This document shows positions 1 to 11,840 of a DNA stretch of 64,000 nt, piece by piece. Numbering within the stretch: the first letter of the stretch is position 1; every line of letters starts with the position of its first letter. The DNA comes from Glandiceps talaboti (taxonomy: Eukaryota; Hemichordata; Enteropneusta; Spengelidae): assembly GCF_964340395.1 (NCBI RefSeq), contig NC_135557.1, forward strand, positions 5,844,716 through 5,908,715. Reading direction: 5' to 3'. The position numbers and the translations under genes were made by a program. The notes beneath the pieces are model-generated. The model made no database searches, was not told the DNA's origin, and saw nothing but the letters and a program-made list of their open reading frames with translations.

Positions 1-832
1 TAATGAATTACATCTTGGCATACTGATTTCAAATTGAACGTATATAATGTTCTTCTGGTAAAGTAAAATATATTACATTGATTTCATAAGTTATCATGAA
101 AAAGCATTAATATCATCTACATGTTATTCATTTTCTAAGTCGATAGCGTCACTATAATTTGGAGCTAAGACCAACTGATTTAGTACAAGTTATTTGTTGT
201 AAAAATGTCACTTCAGTGATATATTTGCACTGAAATACCAAACACATACTTGACATGGATAGGTCATTTGTGGTCTAACAACACAAGTCCTCTTATGTGA
301 TTGTAAATGTCAGAATAAAAGCAAGATTGTACATTTTACGATATAAATTATAGTCATACTTAAACTATGGTGGTTGTTTTAGTAAAAAACTAGTGTTTCT
401 CAGAACAGCCGTGTTGGCTTTAGACATAGGAAATATGTATGGTTATCTTATAATGTTGTATGTTTTAGCGTGGGGGTGGGGAAGGAGTGGGGAAGTAATG
501 TTACCCTATTCAAATCATGTTGTAATATTAAAATAATAAACACTACATAATTTATGCCCTTGTTTGTATCTGTGGTAGGTATTGGTAACAAGCAAACAAA
601 TATAAAATCAGGTGCCCTGGTTGAGAGTAACGGTGGTTTGATGAAAAAGAGAAAAACTATGCACTTAATTAACAGCTACCGGAAATCATAGCTATTGATA
701 TAAATGCATTTGAATCACTGTGAATACAATTTCTCCTATATATGCATGCATTTTGATGTGAATCACTAGTGTGCACATCTACTTCTATTAGGTTATTATG
801 TGTCTTATCAGTTGTGAATCGTGGCGAATTCT

Positions 833-863
833 CTGTGTGTGTATGTGCGCGTGTGTGTGTGCA

Positions 864-906
<43 letters not shown>

Positions 907-914
907 GAGAGAGA
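833..914. repeat. TG then GA microsatellite in macrosatellite unit 1
   Basis: A TG run with a few CG steps passes into an uninterrupted GA run. The same TG-to-GA switch occurs in unit 2 and, shortened, in unit 3. Confidence 0.95.
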
Positions 915-1318
915 TTGTAATAAATAAAACGATAACATATATAGCTAAAAAAAATACTACAATAAAAGTGGAAAATACAGTACAATAGTATGAGTGTGTT
1001 AGTCGCCCTTTCTTACCATCTGAGGGACTAGGCTTTTCTGCCCAACCAGGTTTTGTAAGTTTTATTCTTTTTTTACTAGCACCATATTGCTTCCATTCCA
1101 CACAATGTTTGAAATGATAGCTTGTTTATAACGGTTTGTCATCTTATTTCATTTATCTTTCCAATTTCATGCTTTCTGCCATTTAGCGAGGTTCATCGTT
1201 ATTTTTCCACTTATACTATGTACTGCATTTACCACTTTTATTGTAGTATTTTTTTTAGTTGTTTTATCGTTTCATTTATTACAATCACTCTGTATCCGTT
1301 TTTGCTTTTTTTTAGACC

Positions 1319-1362
1319 CTGAAGAAGACCTCCTGTGTGTGGTTGATATTTTGGTAATAAAG
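1319..1362 (+). other. Penelope/hammerhead-like stem-loop motif, unit 1
   Basis: CTGAAGA is followed by GACC, a short loop, a GGTT/GGTC partner, then TTGGTAATAAAG. This resembles the widespread CTGAAGA...GGTCGAAACGTTGGTAATAAAG signature found near the ends of Penelope-like elements, where hammerhead ribozyme motifs are known. Here the conserved GAAA is changed to GATA, so self-cleavage is doubtful. The family link is inferred from motif shape only. Confidence 0.3.
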
Positions 1363-1539
1363 TATTGCAACCGTAGACAACAGGACTTGTGTTTTTTATC
1401 AAACCAAATATGTTTGTTTTCTCATAAAGTGGTGTGTAACCGTAAAGGAAAGTGTTCACTGTGCATTAAACGTTTTAAGAATTTGTGTGTGTGCTAATGT
1501 GTTTGTGGTTCGAATACAAACTGTACACCTATGACGGAC

Positions 1540-1608
<69 letters not shown>

Positions 1609-1728
1609 TGTATGTATATATGTATGTATGTGTGTGTATGTATGTGTGTGTGCGTATGTATGTATGTATGTATGTATGTATGTATGTATGTATGTATGTA
1701 TGTATGTGTGCGTATGTTTGTGTGTATA

Positions 1729-1776
<48 letters not shown>
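1540..1776. repeat. TG / ATGT microsatellite ending unit 1
   Basis: Mixed TG and TATG tetranucleotide tract of about 235 bp. Open frames made of Cys/Val/Tyr/Met runs across it are translation artefacts. Confidence 0.95.
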
Positions 1777-1777
<1 letters not shown>

Positions 1778-2637
1778 ATCTACATCAGATGACTAGAAGA
1801 AAACTAATGAATTACATCTTGGCATACTGATTTCAAATTGAACGTATATAATGTTCTTCTGGTAAAGTAAAATATATTACATTGATTTCATAAGTTATCA
1901 TGAAAAAGCATTAATATCATCTACATGTTATTCATTTTCTAAGTCGATAGCGTCACTATAATTTGGAGCTAAGACCAACTGATTTAGTACAAGTTATTTG
2001 TTGTAAAAATGTCACTTCAGTGATATATTTGCACTGAAATACCAAACACATACTTGACATGGATAGGTCATTTGTGGTCTAACAACACAAGTCCTCTTAT
2101 GTGATTGTAAATGTCAGAATAAAAGCAAGATTGTACATTTTACGATATAAATTATAGTCATACTTAAACTATGGTGGTTGTTTTAGTAAAAAACTAGTGT
2201 TTCTCAGAACAGCCGTGTTGGCTTTAGACATAGGAAATATGTATGGTTATCTTATAATGTTGTATGTTTTAGCGTGGGGGTGGGGAAGGAGTGGGGAAGT
2301 AATGTTACCCTATTCAAATCATGTTGTAATATTAAAATAATAAACACTACATAATTTATGCCCTTGTTTGTATCTGTGGTAGGTATTGGTAACAAGCAAA
2401 CAAATATAAAATCAGGTGCCCTGGTTGAGAGTAACGGTGGTTTGATGAAAAAGAGAAAAACTATGCACTTAATTAACAACTACCTGAAATCACGACTATT
2501 GATATAAATGCATTTGAATCACTGTGAATACAATTTCTCCTATATAGGCATGCATTTTGATGTGAATCACTAGTGTGTACATCTACTTCTATTAGATTAT
2601 TATGTGTCTTATCAGTTGTGAATCATGTCTAATTCTG

Positions 2638-2639
2638 TA

Positions 2640-2675
<36 letters not shown>

Positions 2676-2711
2676 TGTGTGTGTGTGTGTGTGTGCGCGT
2701 GTGTGTGTGCA

Positions 2712-2778
<67 letters not shown>

Positions 2779-2792
2779 AGAGGGAGAGAGAT
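2638..2792. repeat. TG then GA microsatellite in unit 2
   Basis: TG tract, then a long GA tract, then a G run near 2769-2778. It is the expanded counterpart of 833-914. Confidence 0.95.
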
Positions 2793-3379
2793 ATTGTAAT
2801 AAATAAAACGATGACATATATAGCTAAAAAAAATACTACAATAAAAGTGGAAAATACAGTATATAGTATGAGTGTGTTAGTCGCCCTTTCTTACCATCTG
2901 AGGGACTAGGCTTTTCTGCCCAACTAGGTTTTGTAAGTTTTATTCTTTTTTTACTAGCATCATGTTGCTTCCATTTCATACAATTTTTGAAATGATAGCT
3001 TGTTTATAACGGTTTGTCATATTATTTCATTTATCTTTCCAATCTCATGCTTTCTGCCATTTAGCGAGGTTCATCGTTATTTTTCCACTTATACTATGTA
3101 TTGCATTTGCCACTTTTATTGTAGTATTTTTTTAGTTGTTTTATCGTTTCATTTATTACAATCACTCTGTATCCGTTTTTGCTTATTTTTAGACCCTATA
3201 AAGTATTTCAACCGTAGACAACAGGACTTGTGTTTTTTATCAAACCAACTATGTTTGTTTTCTTATAACGTGGTGTGTAACCGTAAAGAAAAGTGTTCAC
3301 TGTGCATTAAACGTTTTAAGAATTTGTGTGTGTGCTAATGTGTTTGTGGTTCCAATACAAGCTGTACACCTATGACGGA

Positions 3380-3396
3380 CGTGTGTGTGTGCGCGC

Positions 3397-3445
<49 letters not shown>

Positions 3446-3579
3446 TATGTATGTATGTATGTATGTATGTGTGCGTATGTATGTATGTATGTATGTATGT
3501 ATGTATGTATGTATGTATGTATGTATGTATGTATGTATGTATGTGTGCGTATGTTTGTGTGTATGTGTGTGTGTGTGTT
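3380..3579. repeat. TG / CG / ATGT microsatellite ending unit 2
   Basis: It starts with a TG run interrupted by an alternating CG block of about 20 bp, a strong Z-DNA-type purine/pyrimidine alternation, then an ATGT tract. The position matches 1540-1776 in unit 1. Confidence 0.95.
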
Positions 3580-4482
3580 AATCTACATCATATTACTAGA
3601 AGTAAACTTATGAATTTCATCTTGGCATACTGATTTCAAATTCAACGTATGTAATGTTCTTCTGGTAAAGTAAAATATATGGCATTGATTTAATAAGTAA
3701 TCATGAAAAAGCATTAATAACATCTACATGGTATTTATTTTCTAAGTCGATAGCGTCACTATAATGTGGAGCTAAGACCAACTGATTTAGTACAAGTTAT
3801 TTGTTGTAAAAATGTCACTTCAGTGATATATTTGCACTGAAATACCAAACACATACTTGACATGGGTAGGTCATTTGTGGTCTAACAACACAAGTCCTCT
3901 TATGTGATTGTAAATGTCAGAATAAAAGCATGATTGTACATTTTGTGATATAAATTATAGCCATACTTAAACTATGGTGGTGGTTTCAGTAAAAAACTAA
4001 CGTTTCTCAGAGCAGACATGTTAGCTTTATACATAGGAAATATGTATGGTTATCTTATAATGTTGTATGTTTTAGCGTGGGGTGGGGAAGGAGTGGGGAA
4101 ATAATGTTACCCTATTCAAATCAAGTTGTAATATCAAATAATAAACACTACATAATTTATGGCCTTGTTTGTATCTGTGATACGTATTGGTAACAAGCAA
4201 ACACATATAAATCAGGTGCCCTGGTTGAGAGGAACGGTGGTTTGATGAAAAAGAGAAAAACTATGCACTTAATTAACAGCTATAGCTACCTGAAATCATG
4301 GCTATTGATATAAATGCCTTTGAATCACTGTGAATACAATTTCTCCTATATATGCATGTATTTTGATGTGAATCACTAGTGTGTACATCTACTTCTATTA
4401 GATTATTATGTGTCTTATCAGTTGTGAATCATGTCTAATTCTGTATGTATGTGTGTGTGTGTGTGTGTGTATGTGTGTCTGT

Positions 4483-4515
<33 letters not shown>

Positions 4516-4920
4516 TACGAGAGAGAGTGATAGTAATAAATAAAACGATAACATAGCTAAAAAAATACTACAATAGAAGTGGAAAATGCAGTACATAGTA
4601 TGAGTGTGTTAGTCGCCCTTTCTTACCATCTGAGGGACTAGGCTTTTCTGCCCAACCAGGCTTTTTAAGTGTTATTCTTTTTTACTAGCATCATGTTACT
4701 TCCATCTCATACAAAGTTTGAAATGATAGCTTGTTTATAACGGTATGTCATCTTATTTCATTTATCTTTCCAATCTCATGCTTTCTGCCATTTAGCGAGG
4801 TTCATCGTTATTTTTCCACTTATACTATGTACTGCATTTACCACTTTTATTGTAGTATTTTTTAAAGCTGTTTTATCGTTTTATTTATTACAATCACTCT
4901 GTATCCGGTTTTTTTAGACC

Positions 4921-4965
4921 CTGAAGAAGACCTCCTGTGTGTGGTCGATATGTTGGTAATAAAGT
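4921..4965 (+). other. Penelope/hammerhead-like stem-loop motif, unit 3
   Basis: Same motif as at 1319, but with a perfect GACC/GGTC stem followed by GATATGTTGG. In unit 2 (about 3190-3205) the matching segment is missing and the flanks are joined directly. Confidence 0.3.
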
Positions 4966-5739
4966 ATTTCAACCGTAGACAACCGGACTTGTGTTTTTTA
5001 TCAAACCAAATATGTTTGTTTTCTTATAAAGTGGTGTGTAATCGTAAAGACAATTATTCACTTTGCATCAAGCATTTTAAGAATTTGTGTGTGTGCTAAT
5101 GTATTTGTGGTTCGAATACAATCTGTACACCTATGACGGACGTGTGTGTATGTGTGTGTGTGTGTGTGTGTATGTGTGTGTGTGTGTGTGTGTATCAATC
5201 TACATCAGATGACTAGAAGTAAACTTATGAATTTCACCTTGGCATACTGATTTCAAATTGAACGTATGTAATGTTCTTCTGGTAAAGTAAAATATATTGC
5301 ATTGATTTCATAAGTTATCATGAAAAAGCATTAATAACATCTACATGTTATTCATTTTTTAAGTCGATAGCGTCACTATAATCTGGAGCTAAGACCAACA
5401 TATTTAGTACATATCAAGTTATTTGTTGTAAAGATGTCATTTCAGTGATGTATTTGCACTGAAATACCAAACACATACTTGACATGGATAGGTCATTTAT
5501 GGTCCTATAACACAAGTCCTCTTATGTGATTGTAAATGTCAGAATAAAGGCAGTATTGTACAGTTTACGATATAAATTATAGCCATACTTAAACTATGGT
5601 GGTGGTTTCAGTAAAAACACTAATGTTTCTCGAAGCAGCCATGTTAGCTTTAGACATAGGAACTATGTATAGTTATCCTATAATGCTGTATGTTTTAGCG
5701 TGGGGGTGGGGAAGGAGTGAGGGTGTGGGTGTTATTTGG

Positions 5740-5945
5740 AGTAAACAAGTTGTTTCAGTGTCATATTTGTACTTAAATACCAAACACCTACTTGACATGG
5801 ACAGGTCCTTTGCGGTCTTGCAACGTAAATTCTCTGATGTGATCGTAAATGTCAGAATAAAAATATTTCATGATAATTTACAGCTATACATACCTCAGTA
5901 AAAGCTAATGCTTCTTAGCAGCTATGTAGGTGTTATATATGTATC
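5740..5945. repeat. Older diverged partial macrosatellite copy
   Basis: After the fourth unit breaks off, the sequence resumes with a diverged copy of an internal unit block: the text around ACACCTACTTGACATGGACA matches ACACATACTTGACATGGATA at about 243 and its counterparts. It also carries GATCGTAAATGTCAGAATAA, near-identical to the unit. This suggests an older edge copy. Confidence 0.7.
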
Positions 5946-7844
5946 ACGTTTTCGGCAAGATTATATGTTTAGCTATTTTCTGACCGACTTGCAGCTTTAC
6001 CAATCACATCTGATGGAAGACATACTTGAAAGTGTCAGTGAATGTTTCGATAAACGTCCAAAAATTAAGATGACCTTGAATTTTGACTATGATGCCGAGC
6101 TTGAATCGAAAAGGTCATGTGATGATTGAGTTCCCTGTCCACTCAAATATATATACACACACTTTAATTATGATTATAACATTTCTGGGGCACGAGATAT
6201 GTCATTTTTAATGTTTTAGCATCCTTCAAAATAATGTAAACGTTACCATAGAAACCGTCTCCTGTGAGTTTTCGCAAGAGAATCCAGAGGAGCAAAATGA
6301 TTTTTCCTAAGGTCCAGATGTTACTCTAACCAAATATACTGCCAAAAATTGTACTTCCACCTGGGCAATTTTTTTTTTCAAAAGTCTTGGTGCCCTGACT
6401 AGATCACCCCATGTTAACAATTGCACAACTGCACTTTGTTGAATTGAAGTTGAACGTAACTTGAAAGATTGCATTCAAATCTGACAAATTTGCCAAATTA
6501 TTAATTAATTGGAAATAAGACACGGTAATTTCAATTGTTGTCAAGTTTATTTTAACAAATTTGTTTTTACTAATTACAACTACTCACCCACCCAACGGAG
6601 GATTTGCCTCTCTTGACTACGTTTGACGATGACTTCAAAGGACTTGCTAACTTAAACCTTTGCGCATCGAACTGAAAAGCCGTTATCTTTTGTTAGAAAA
6701 TGTTCATTAAGGCTGTTATAGTAATTTTTTCAAACATTAACTTTGGGACAAGTTGGCATTATTACGTTGATGTTATCGTTACGACAGATTGCCACCGTGT
6801 TTTATTATCTAAGTATCCTTCGCTATACTGTAACCCTTTATAAAGAGACCCACCATGACAGCCTAAGCACTGTACAGTTTTAGCACAGACAACGAACTTC
6901 CATGTTTGTGGTTTGCGGATGGTGCCGATAAAATTAGTGTTTTGTAGTCAGTTGAACTTAACTGAATTAGTTGAACTATCAATATAAATATTTAATGTTA
7001 CGATATCAGTATTAGAACTTATTAACGATAGAAGTATCAATATGTTAGACCTACTTGTACTTCAACAATTTGGACTAACGTAAATAACAAAATCTAACTT
7101 TACAATTTACACACTGAATATACAATATTTTATAGACAGGAATGAAGACGACAGTGACCTACCTGAATAGTATGACGTCAATGTCTTCGAGTTGTGACGT
7201 TGTATCAACAATTCCACAGACCGATAAACTCGAATCATGAAAGGAACTGGGACGGTGTAGACGTTGTGTAGCCAAGTGAGTGGTGTATCACCTGTACACT
7301 GTGAAATCATTCGATTCTACAGGTACGAACACTATCACGTGACTACACCAACCAATCACAGTGTGTACTCAAGTAAAAGGTCAATAGCTATCCAATGGCA
7401 GCTTGGCACATTAATTATTACCATTCAACATATAACAATCTTTGGTCACAACTAGATAACACATAAATCTTGAATTTTCAAGGTAATAAAGAGACGTTAA
7501 CTAAAATTGTATATTAAAGTCCAACCCGTAATTGAAAATTGTTTCCATGGTGATAAATGCATTTCGATAAAAAACAAATGATATAGTTATAAGGGTCGTT
7601 GATGGCGTACATATATCAACCGTTAAATATGCGATACATGTACTGACATGTTATAAATAAATAGATGTAATCTCCCGGTATTCCGAATGAGTGCTACGTC
7701 GACGTCATCGAGGACGAATGATTCCCCTCATATCGGCCGTATCCCTCCGAGCCGATAGGCGAGACATACAGCCATAACTGTTAATGGCGTTGGATAAACG
7801 AATTGAGGTTGAGTGTTGCATCCATCCATCCATGCGTGCATGAA
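5946..7844. other. Unique sequence, no gene recognised
   Basis: Single-copy AT-rich DNA. A short open frame ending at 6129 has no recognisable domain. Around 7337-7360 a CACGTGAC E-box lies just before CCAATCAC, and a more GC-rich patch at 7675-7760 has an inverted repeat TATCGGC/GCCGATA (7731-7737 and 7751-7757). Neither is enough to call a promoter. Confidence 0.6.
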
Positions 7845-7940
7845 TACATACATACATACATACATACATACATACATACATACATACATACATACATACA
7901 TGTCATACATACATACATACATACATACATACATACATAC
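7845..7940. repeat. CATA microsatellite
   Basis: Nearly pure ATAC tetranucleotide tract with one TGTC interruption near 7901, preceded by a short TCCA run. Confidence 0.95.
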
Positions 7941-8753
7941 AAGACCAAACTTTTTATTTAGAAATTGAATTTCCTCATAAAATGATGGATGTGGCGTATT
8001 TCAGAAGGAAGAGGTAACAATGAATGCAGCTTATCTTATACACACTTTATCTCAGTCTCCAGTTATTTGTCATTTATACCTGTACCTTTACTTTTACTGT
8101 TATTTATGTCGTCATCTGAATTGTGTATCTTAAAGTATTTATTGTAAGTATTAGAAAATTACAGACGTGGCCAGTACGGCTCCACAAGTGTAACTTTTGT
8201 GTGTATATACGTAGAGAATAAAGATAGGTCAACTACAAGTTCTGAGACTTATTATTACTCGTAACCATGGTGACATAAAAATAAGAACAACCTTCGCGTG
8301 TGTATATCATGCTTTGCAAAATTTGACGTGAATGAGCTAATATATATACACTTTGCACCATGTACCACAACATGTATATAATGCCTGGATACTAACTAGG
8401 AACTATTTAATTTACAAATATGTATGTTCAACAGGACAGAGTGGACTGCAACACATGAAGATACACCACACTCTGAATAAAGTTAACATTTCTTTACTGA
8501 ACCAGAGGTGGTGGTAGTCAGGTTACATCAGGAGGATTACCAGTTAATTCACTCTATAGTGTATGACGAAGATGAAAACCAATACAACTCCCCCAGTAGC
8601 TCTTGTAATCAAGTACAACTTAATAATAAAAGCACGTCAGTCATTCCTATAAGCATCGTTGATGATGACAGCATCTGTAAATCTCTTCATAGCCTTTTTT
8701 GTATGGCATGGTGGGTCCGGGACTCGATTCTTGACTTGTTTTAGGATATCTTT
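7941..8753. other. Unique sequence, no gene recognised
   Basis: AT-rich single-copy DNA. An open frame at 8508-8744 (plus) shows no domain or convincing splice context. Nothing else is recognised. Confidence 0.55.
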
Positions 8754-9845
8754 TTCATTCATTCATTCATTCATTCATTCATTCATTCATTCATTCATTC
8801 ATTCATTCATTCATTCATTCATTCATTCATTCATTCATTCATTCATTCATTCATTCATTTTATTGCCAATTTAAAGTAAGTTACAATTACAAAATGACAG
8901 GAAATAAATAAACAAATGGGCAATTTGGAGTCAAAAAAATAGCTTTTCGCTAATTAAGTTTGGCTCCACCTCAGGGTTCATATGCATCAATAACGATAAG
9001 GGCTACACAAAACTAGAAGAAAAAATATAATGGGAGAAAATATCAAAAACGAGCTAAAAATGCAAGAATATGTATTATATTCACTAATTTAAATTTCGTC
9101 AAGTAGATACTCTTTAAAAGCTTTCCTGAACAGATGTTTTGATGTGAGACATTTCATTTCTGTTGGCAAACTGTTCCACAACAATGTTGTTACTGAAAAC
9201 CTGATGGAAAATTGCCCGGTAGCTGTGCGTATTTTCGGACAATTTTCGCCGAAGTTTAAAACACGTGTCTCGGCTATGATCGATCACCTGGAAATAATAA
9301 CTGAAATCATAAGGAAGATTCTTATTATACAAATCAAAAATAAAATTTCCTACACCAAGGTTATGAAGATTATAGATATTAAGAAGACCCAGCTTTTTAA
9401 ATAAAGGAGAAGACGAGTCTCTGAACCCAGAGTAAGTCATACATAGCACACACATTTTCTGGATGTACAGAATTGGCTGTAAATACGATGAAAATGTACT
9501 GCCCCAAACTTCTAAACCATACATTATATTGGACTGGAGAAAGGCTTTGTAAAGTAACAGTAAAATATATTGGGGAACAACATTTCTCAATTTAAACATT
9601 CCCGATTTCTTCCTAACACAATTGGTTACATATTCAATGTGATCTTTCCATAATAAATGTCTGTCAATGATAATACCGACAAAGGAAGCTTTGCCGACCT
9701 CATTTAGAAGTTGGTCATTGGAGATAAGTGCATCATGTTTGGTAACCATTTTACGTTTGCTATAAAATATTATGTAGTTTGTCTTCTCTGTGTTAACGGT
9801 CTAACACCAAGCTACTACATCATTGTTTAGTGATTTCATGGTATA
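8754..9845 (-). mobile_element. 5'-truncated L2-like LINE with TGAA-type tail
   Basis: Read on the minus strand, a reverse-transcriptase C-terminal region is followed by about 250 bases of 3' sequence and a long AATG (=TGAA) tetranucleotide tail, seen on the plus strand as the CATT run 8755-8859. TGAA-type tails are characteristic of L2-clade non-LTR elements. The similarity fades near 9850, so the insertion is 5'-truncated, as is usual for LINEs. The clade assignment rests on the tail and the style of the C-terminal region. Confidence 0.8.
9114..9843 (-). pseudogene. LINE reverse transcriptase, C-terminal fragment
   Basis: The 211-codon open frame 9749-9114 holds hallmarks of the region after the RT catalytic core: FVGIIIDRHLLWKDHI, then a block with LYKAFLQSNIMYGLEVWG, then LQK-type and PLFKKLGLLNI-type segments. 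The frame continues upstream through VNTEKTNYIIF but is broken by a stop (about 9801-9803) just after AWC, where an intact RT would read on. The catalytic YxDD region is absent. It is a dead copy. Confidence 0.85.
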
Positions 9846-9849
9846 CAAC

Positions 9850-11283
9850 ATAGGTTGAATTATACTGAACATAATTTATACCAACGATCTTTTCGTTCAC
9901 AATTTAACAGTCAAAGGGTTATTTTACTGTCGTTAGTTGGTCGATTTTTACAATGAGAGATATTTAATTTGTTGTAATTGAGAGGTGATCAAATAACAAC
10001 TACCACCTATCCAGGAAAGTGATAATCTTTATTTCATTCCATGAAAGGGAAGCTTAGGACAAATGATGGTAGTGTACATAGTATAGGGCAATAGTGTTAT
10101 TGTGACAAGATTTCATAAACAAATCTCATCAATTTCTACTTCAACCCATTCTAACCAGCCCCAGTGATACTGAAATGGTAAAATAATGCCTACTTTGCAT
10201 ACATCATTTTATTATGAAAATTCTAATTTTGAACAAGATTTACACCAAGTACTGTAGGACTCACGTGCATGGTGAATTTCAATATAAGTACAATGTTATT
10301 TGAAAATTAGAGCATATATTCAGTAGATATTGCCTAATTACCAAAATCATTAATTATAAAATTTACTTGTTAATATGCGTGAGTGTCTACCAAAACCTTT
10401 CCTCTTTATTCACTAGGTAGGTAGATTCTTAGCTTTATTTTTATTACATATTTTTTTAAGATGTGCGAGTGTCTACATGTAGTTCATTTTTTCCATTGTT
10501 TTCCAAATGGTCTCTGTGTTATTTATTTCTTCCTATCAGATGTACAGCCATTACATATTGAAAGAATAGTTTTATCTTGTCTTTTTAAGTTGATGTCAGT
10601 TTCTGCATCCACTATTTCTCATGAGACTGCACAGTTTTTGCAATTTTTTTTTTCTTGAATACGTACAAAAAGGTTTAGGGGTTGACAGTGAAAAACTAGG
10701 TGGGGTCAGGTAACTGGAACCAAACAGTTATTTTTTAGGCCTAATTTTAGTACGACAGGGAATTGTGTTGATCACAGCTAGAGTTTATATATTTTTCCGC
10801 CTACAAGAACAATAGGCTTAGATTTATTTCCCAGTATTTAGAATTAGAATTAGAATTCTATTTAAAATAAAAACCTGTAATAATTTATTTTATACTGTCA
10901 TGTACTTTCCTTGATCACTTTTCTCTATTTTATAGAAATAATTGATTTGTGATCGTATCAACCAATATTTACCAGTAAATCATCTACTCAGCTGTCCTAA
11001 ATATCTCTCTAGAAATTAATCATTTGATAATGTGGTTTTGTATTGTGGCATCCATTTTTGAAAAACCAGATTGCCTATTTTATTTATTCTGATTTTATAT
11101 CACCTGATCTACATGTATGTTTCAATTTTTTGTTGCTGAAGGTTGTTTTTTGTTTTATTTGTTGTTATTTGGAATGAAAGGTGGTTTGGCTTTTAAAGTG
11201 AACAGTTCAAGAATGACTTTGCTTGTATGACTATAAACCTAGCTAGCTCAATTACAAACACATCACTTCACTTCACTTGAACT
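9850..11283. other. Unique AT-rich sequence, no gene recognised
   Basis: No open frame of note, no domain and no clear repeat except a three-copy GAATTA run near 10838-10858. Confidence 0.55.
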
Positions 11284-11284
11284 T

Positions 11285-11645
11285 GAAGGGTTAATGTCTG
11301 TTAACACTGGGCTAAAACTGAACTCACACTGACATCTCACAGGTATGTTAGCAACTGGTAGGGTTAATGCCTGCACCAGGGTAGCTCAGTACTACTACTA
11401 ACACCAGGCTGGCACTAACGCCTCACCAGTATGTGTTAGTAACTGGAAGGGTTAATGTGTACACCAGTCCTATGTTAACACCAGACTAGCTCAGTGCTAA
11501 CTCTGGGCTGGCACTCAAACACTTCACCTGTATGTGTTAGCAACTGGTAGTAGTAGGGTTAATTAATGCCTGCAGCAGTCCTATGTTAACAATCGGCTAG
11601 CTCAGTTCTAAATACTGGTCTGACAGACACTAACACCTCGATCAC
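11285..11645. repeat. Degenerate tandem repeat, about 75-110 bp
   Basis: GGGTTAATG marks copies at about 11288, 11361, 11449 and 11556, each preceded or followed by variants of GTTAGCAACTGGTAG and CTAGCTCAGT. Copies differ by indels, so this is an old array. Confidence 0.7.
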
Positions 11646-11753
11646 TACATGCAGTACATGTGGGCAAGTAAAAGGAGTAAAGTCACTGATAAATTACTCA
11701 GCACTTGAAAGTGTAAGTATTACTCATTACTACACAGGTTTAGAAAGTTATTG

Positions 11754-11840
11754 CATTTTGAGGAAGAATCGTGTACTATAAATAACAAAATTCATTTTGA
11801 GGAAGAGCCTTGTACTATAAATAACAAAATTCATTTTCAT
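11754..11840. repeat. 39-bp direct repeat, two copies plus a start of a third
   Basis: CATTTTGAGGAAGA begins at 11754 and 11793, and CATTTTC at 11832. The copies share TGTACTATAAATAACAAAA. Confidence 0.9.

Larger units (their letters stand above)
1..5895. repeat. Macrosatellite: three 1.6-1.8 kb units plus a truncated fourth
   Basis: The segment starting at base 1 recurs at about 1805, 3609 and 5226, giving periods near 1804, 1804 and 1617. Copies 1 and 2 are nearly identical over most of their length; copy 3 has more substitutions and much shorter microsatellites; copy 4 breaks off near 5710. Each unit holds, in order, a unique AT-rich stretch, a TG/GA microsatellite, the conserved block starting TCGCCCTTTCTTACC, and a second TG/ATGT microsatellite that ends at the unit boundary. 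Shorter microsatellites in copies 3 and 4 lie at 4443-4530 and 5141-5194. No conserved open frame runs through the copies, so this is read as non-coding. The left edge lies outside the window, so the copy number is a minimum. Confidence 0.93.

Noticed and set aside
1485-1830. Open frames of Cys/Val/Tyr/Met repeats over TG/ATGT tracts, with similar ones at 2602-2909 and 3326-3633
   Set aside because: Direct translations of microsatellites; no domain, no splice context, and lengths change from copy to copy.
5908-6129. Plus-strand 73-codon frame with a possible acceptor (CTTGCAG before 5993)
   Set aside because: No recognised domain and no upstream partner exon, since the macrosatellite lies directly upstream. 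It could be a terminal exon, but nothing supports that.
8703-8742. B-box-like GGACTCGATTC text hinting at a tRNA or SINE
   Set aside because: No A-box or cloverleaf partner found nearby.
8508-8744. Plus-strand 78-codon frame
   Set aside because: No domain; it ends just before a LINE tail; splice signals not convincing.
9144-9404. Plus-strand 86-codon frame
   Set aside because: Antisense shadow of the LINE reverse transcriptase frame.
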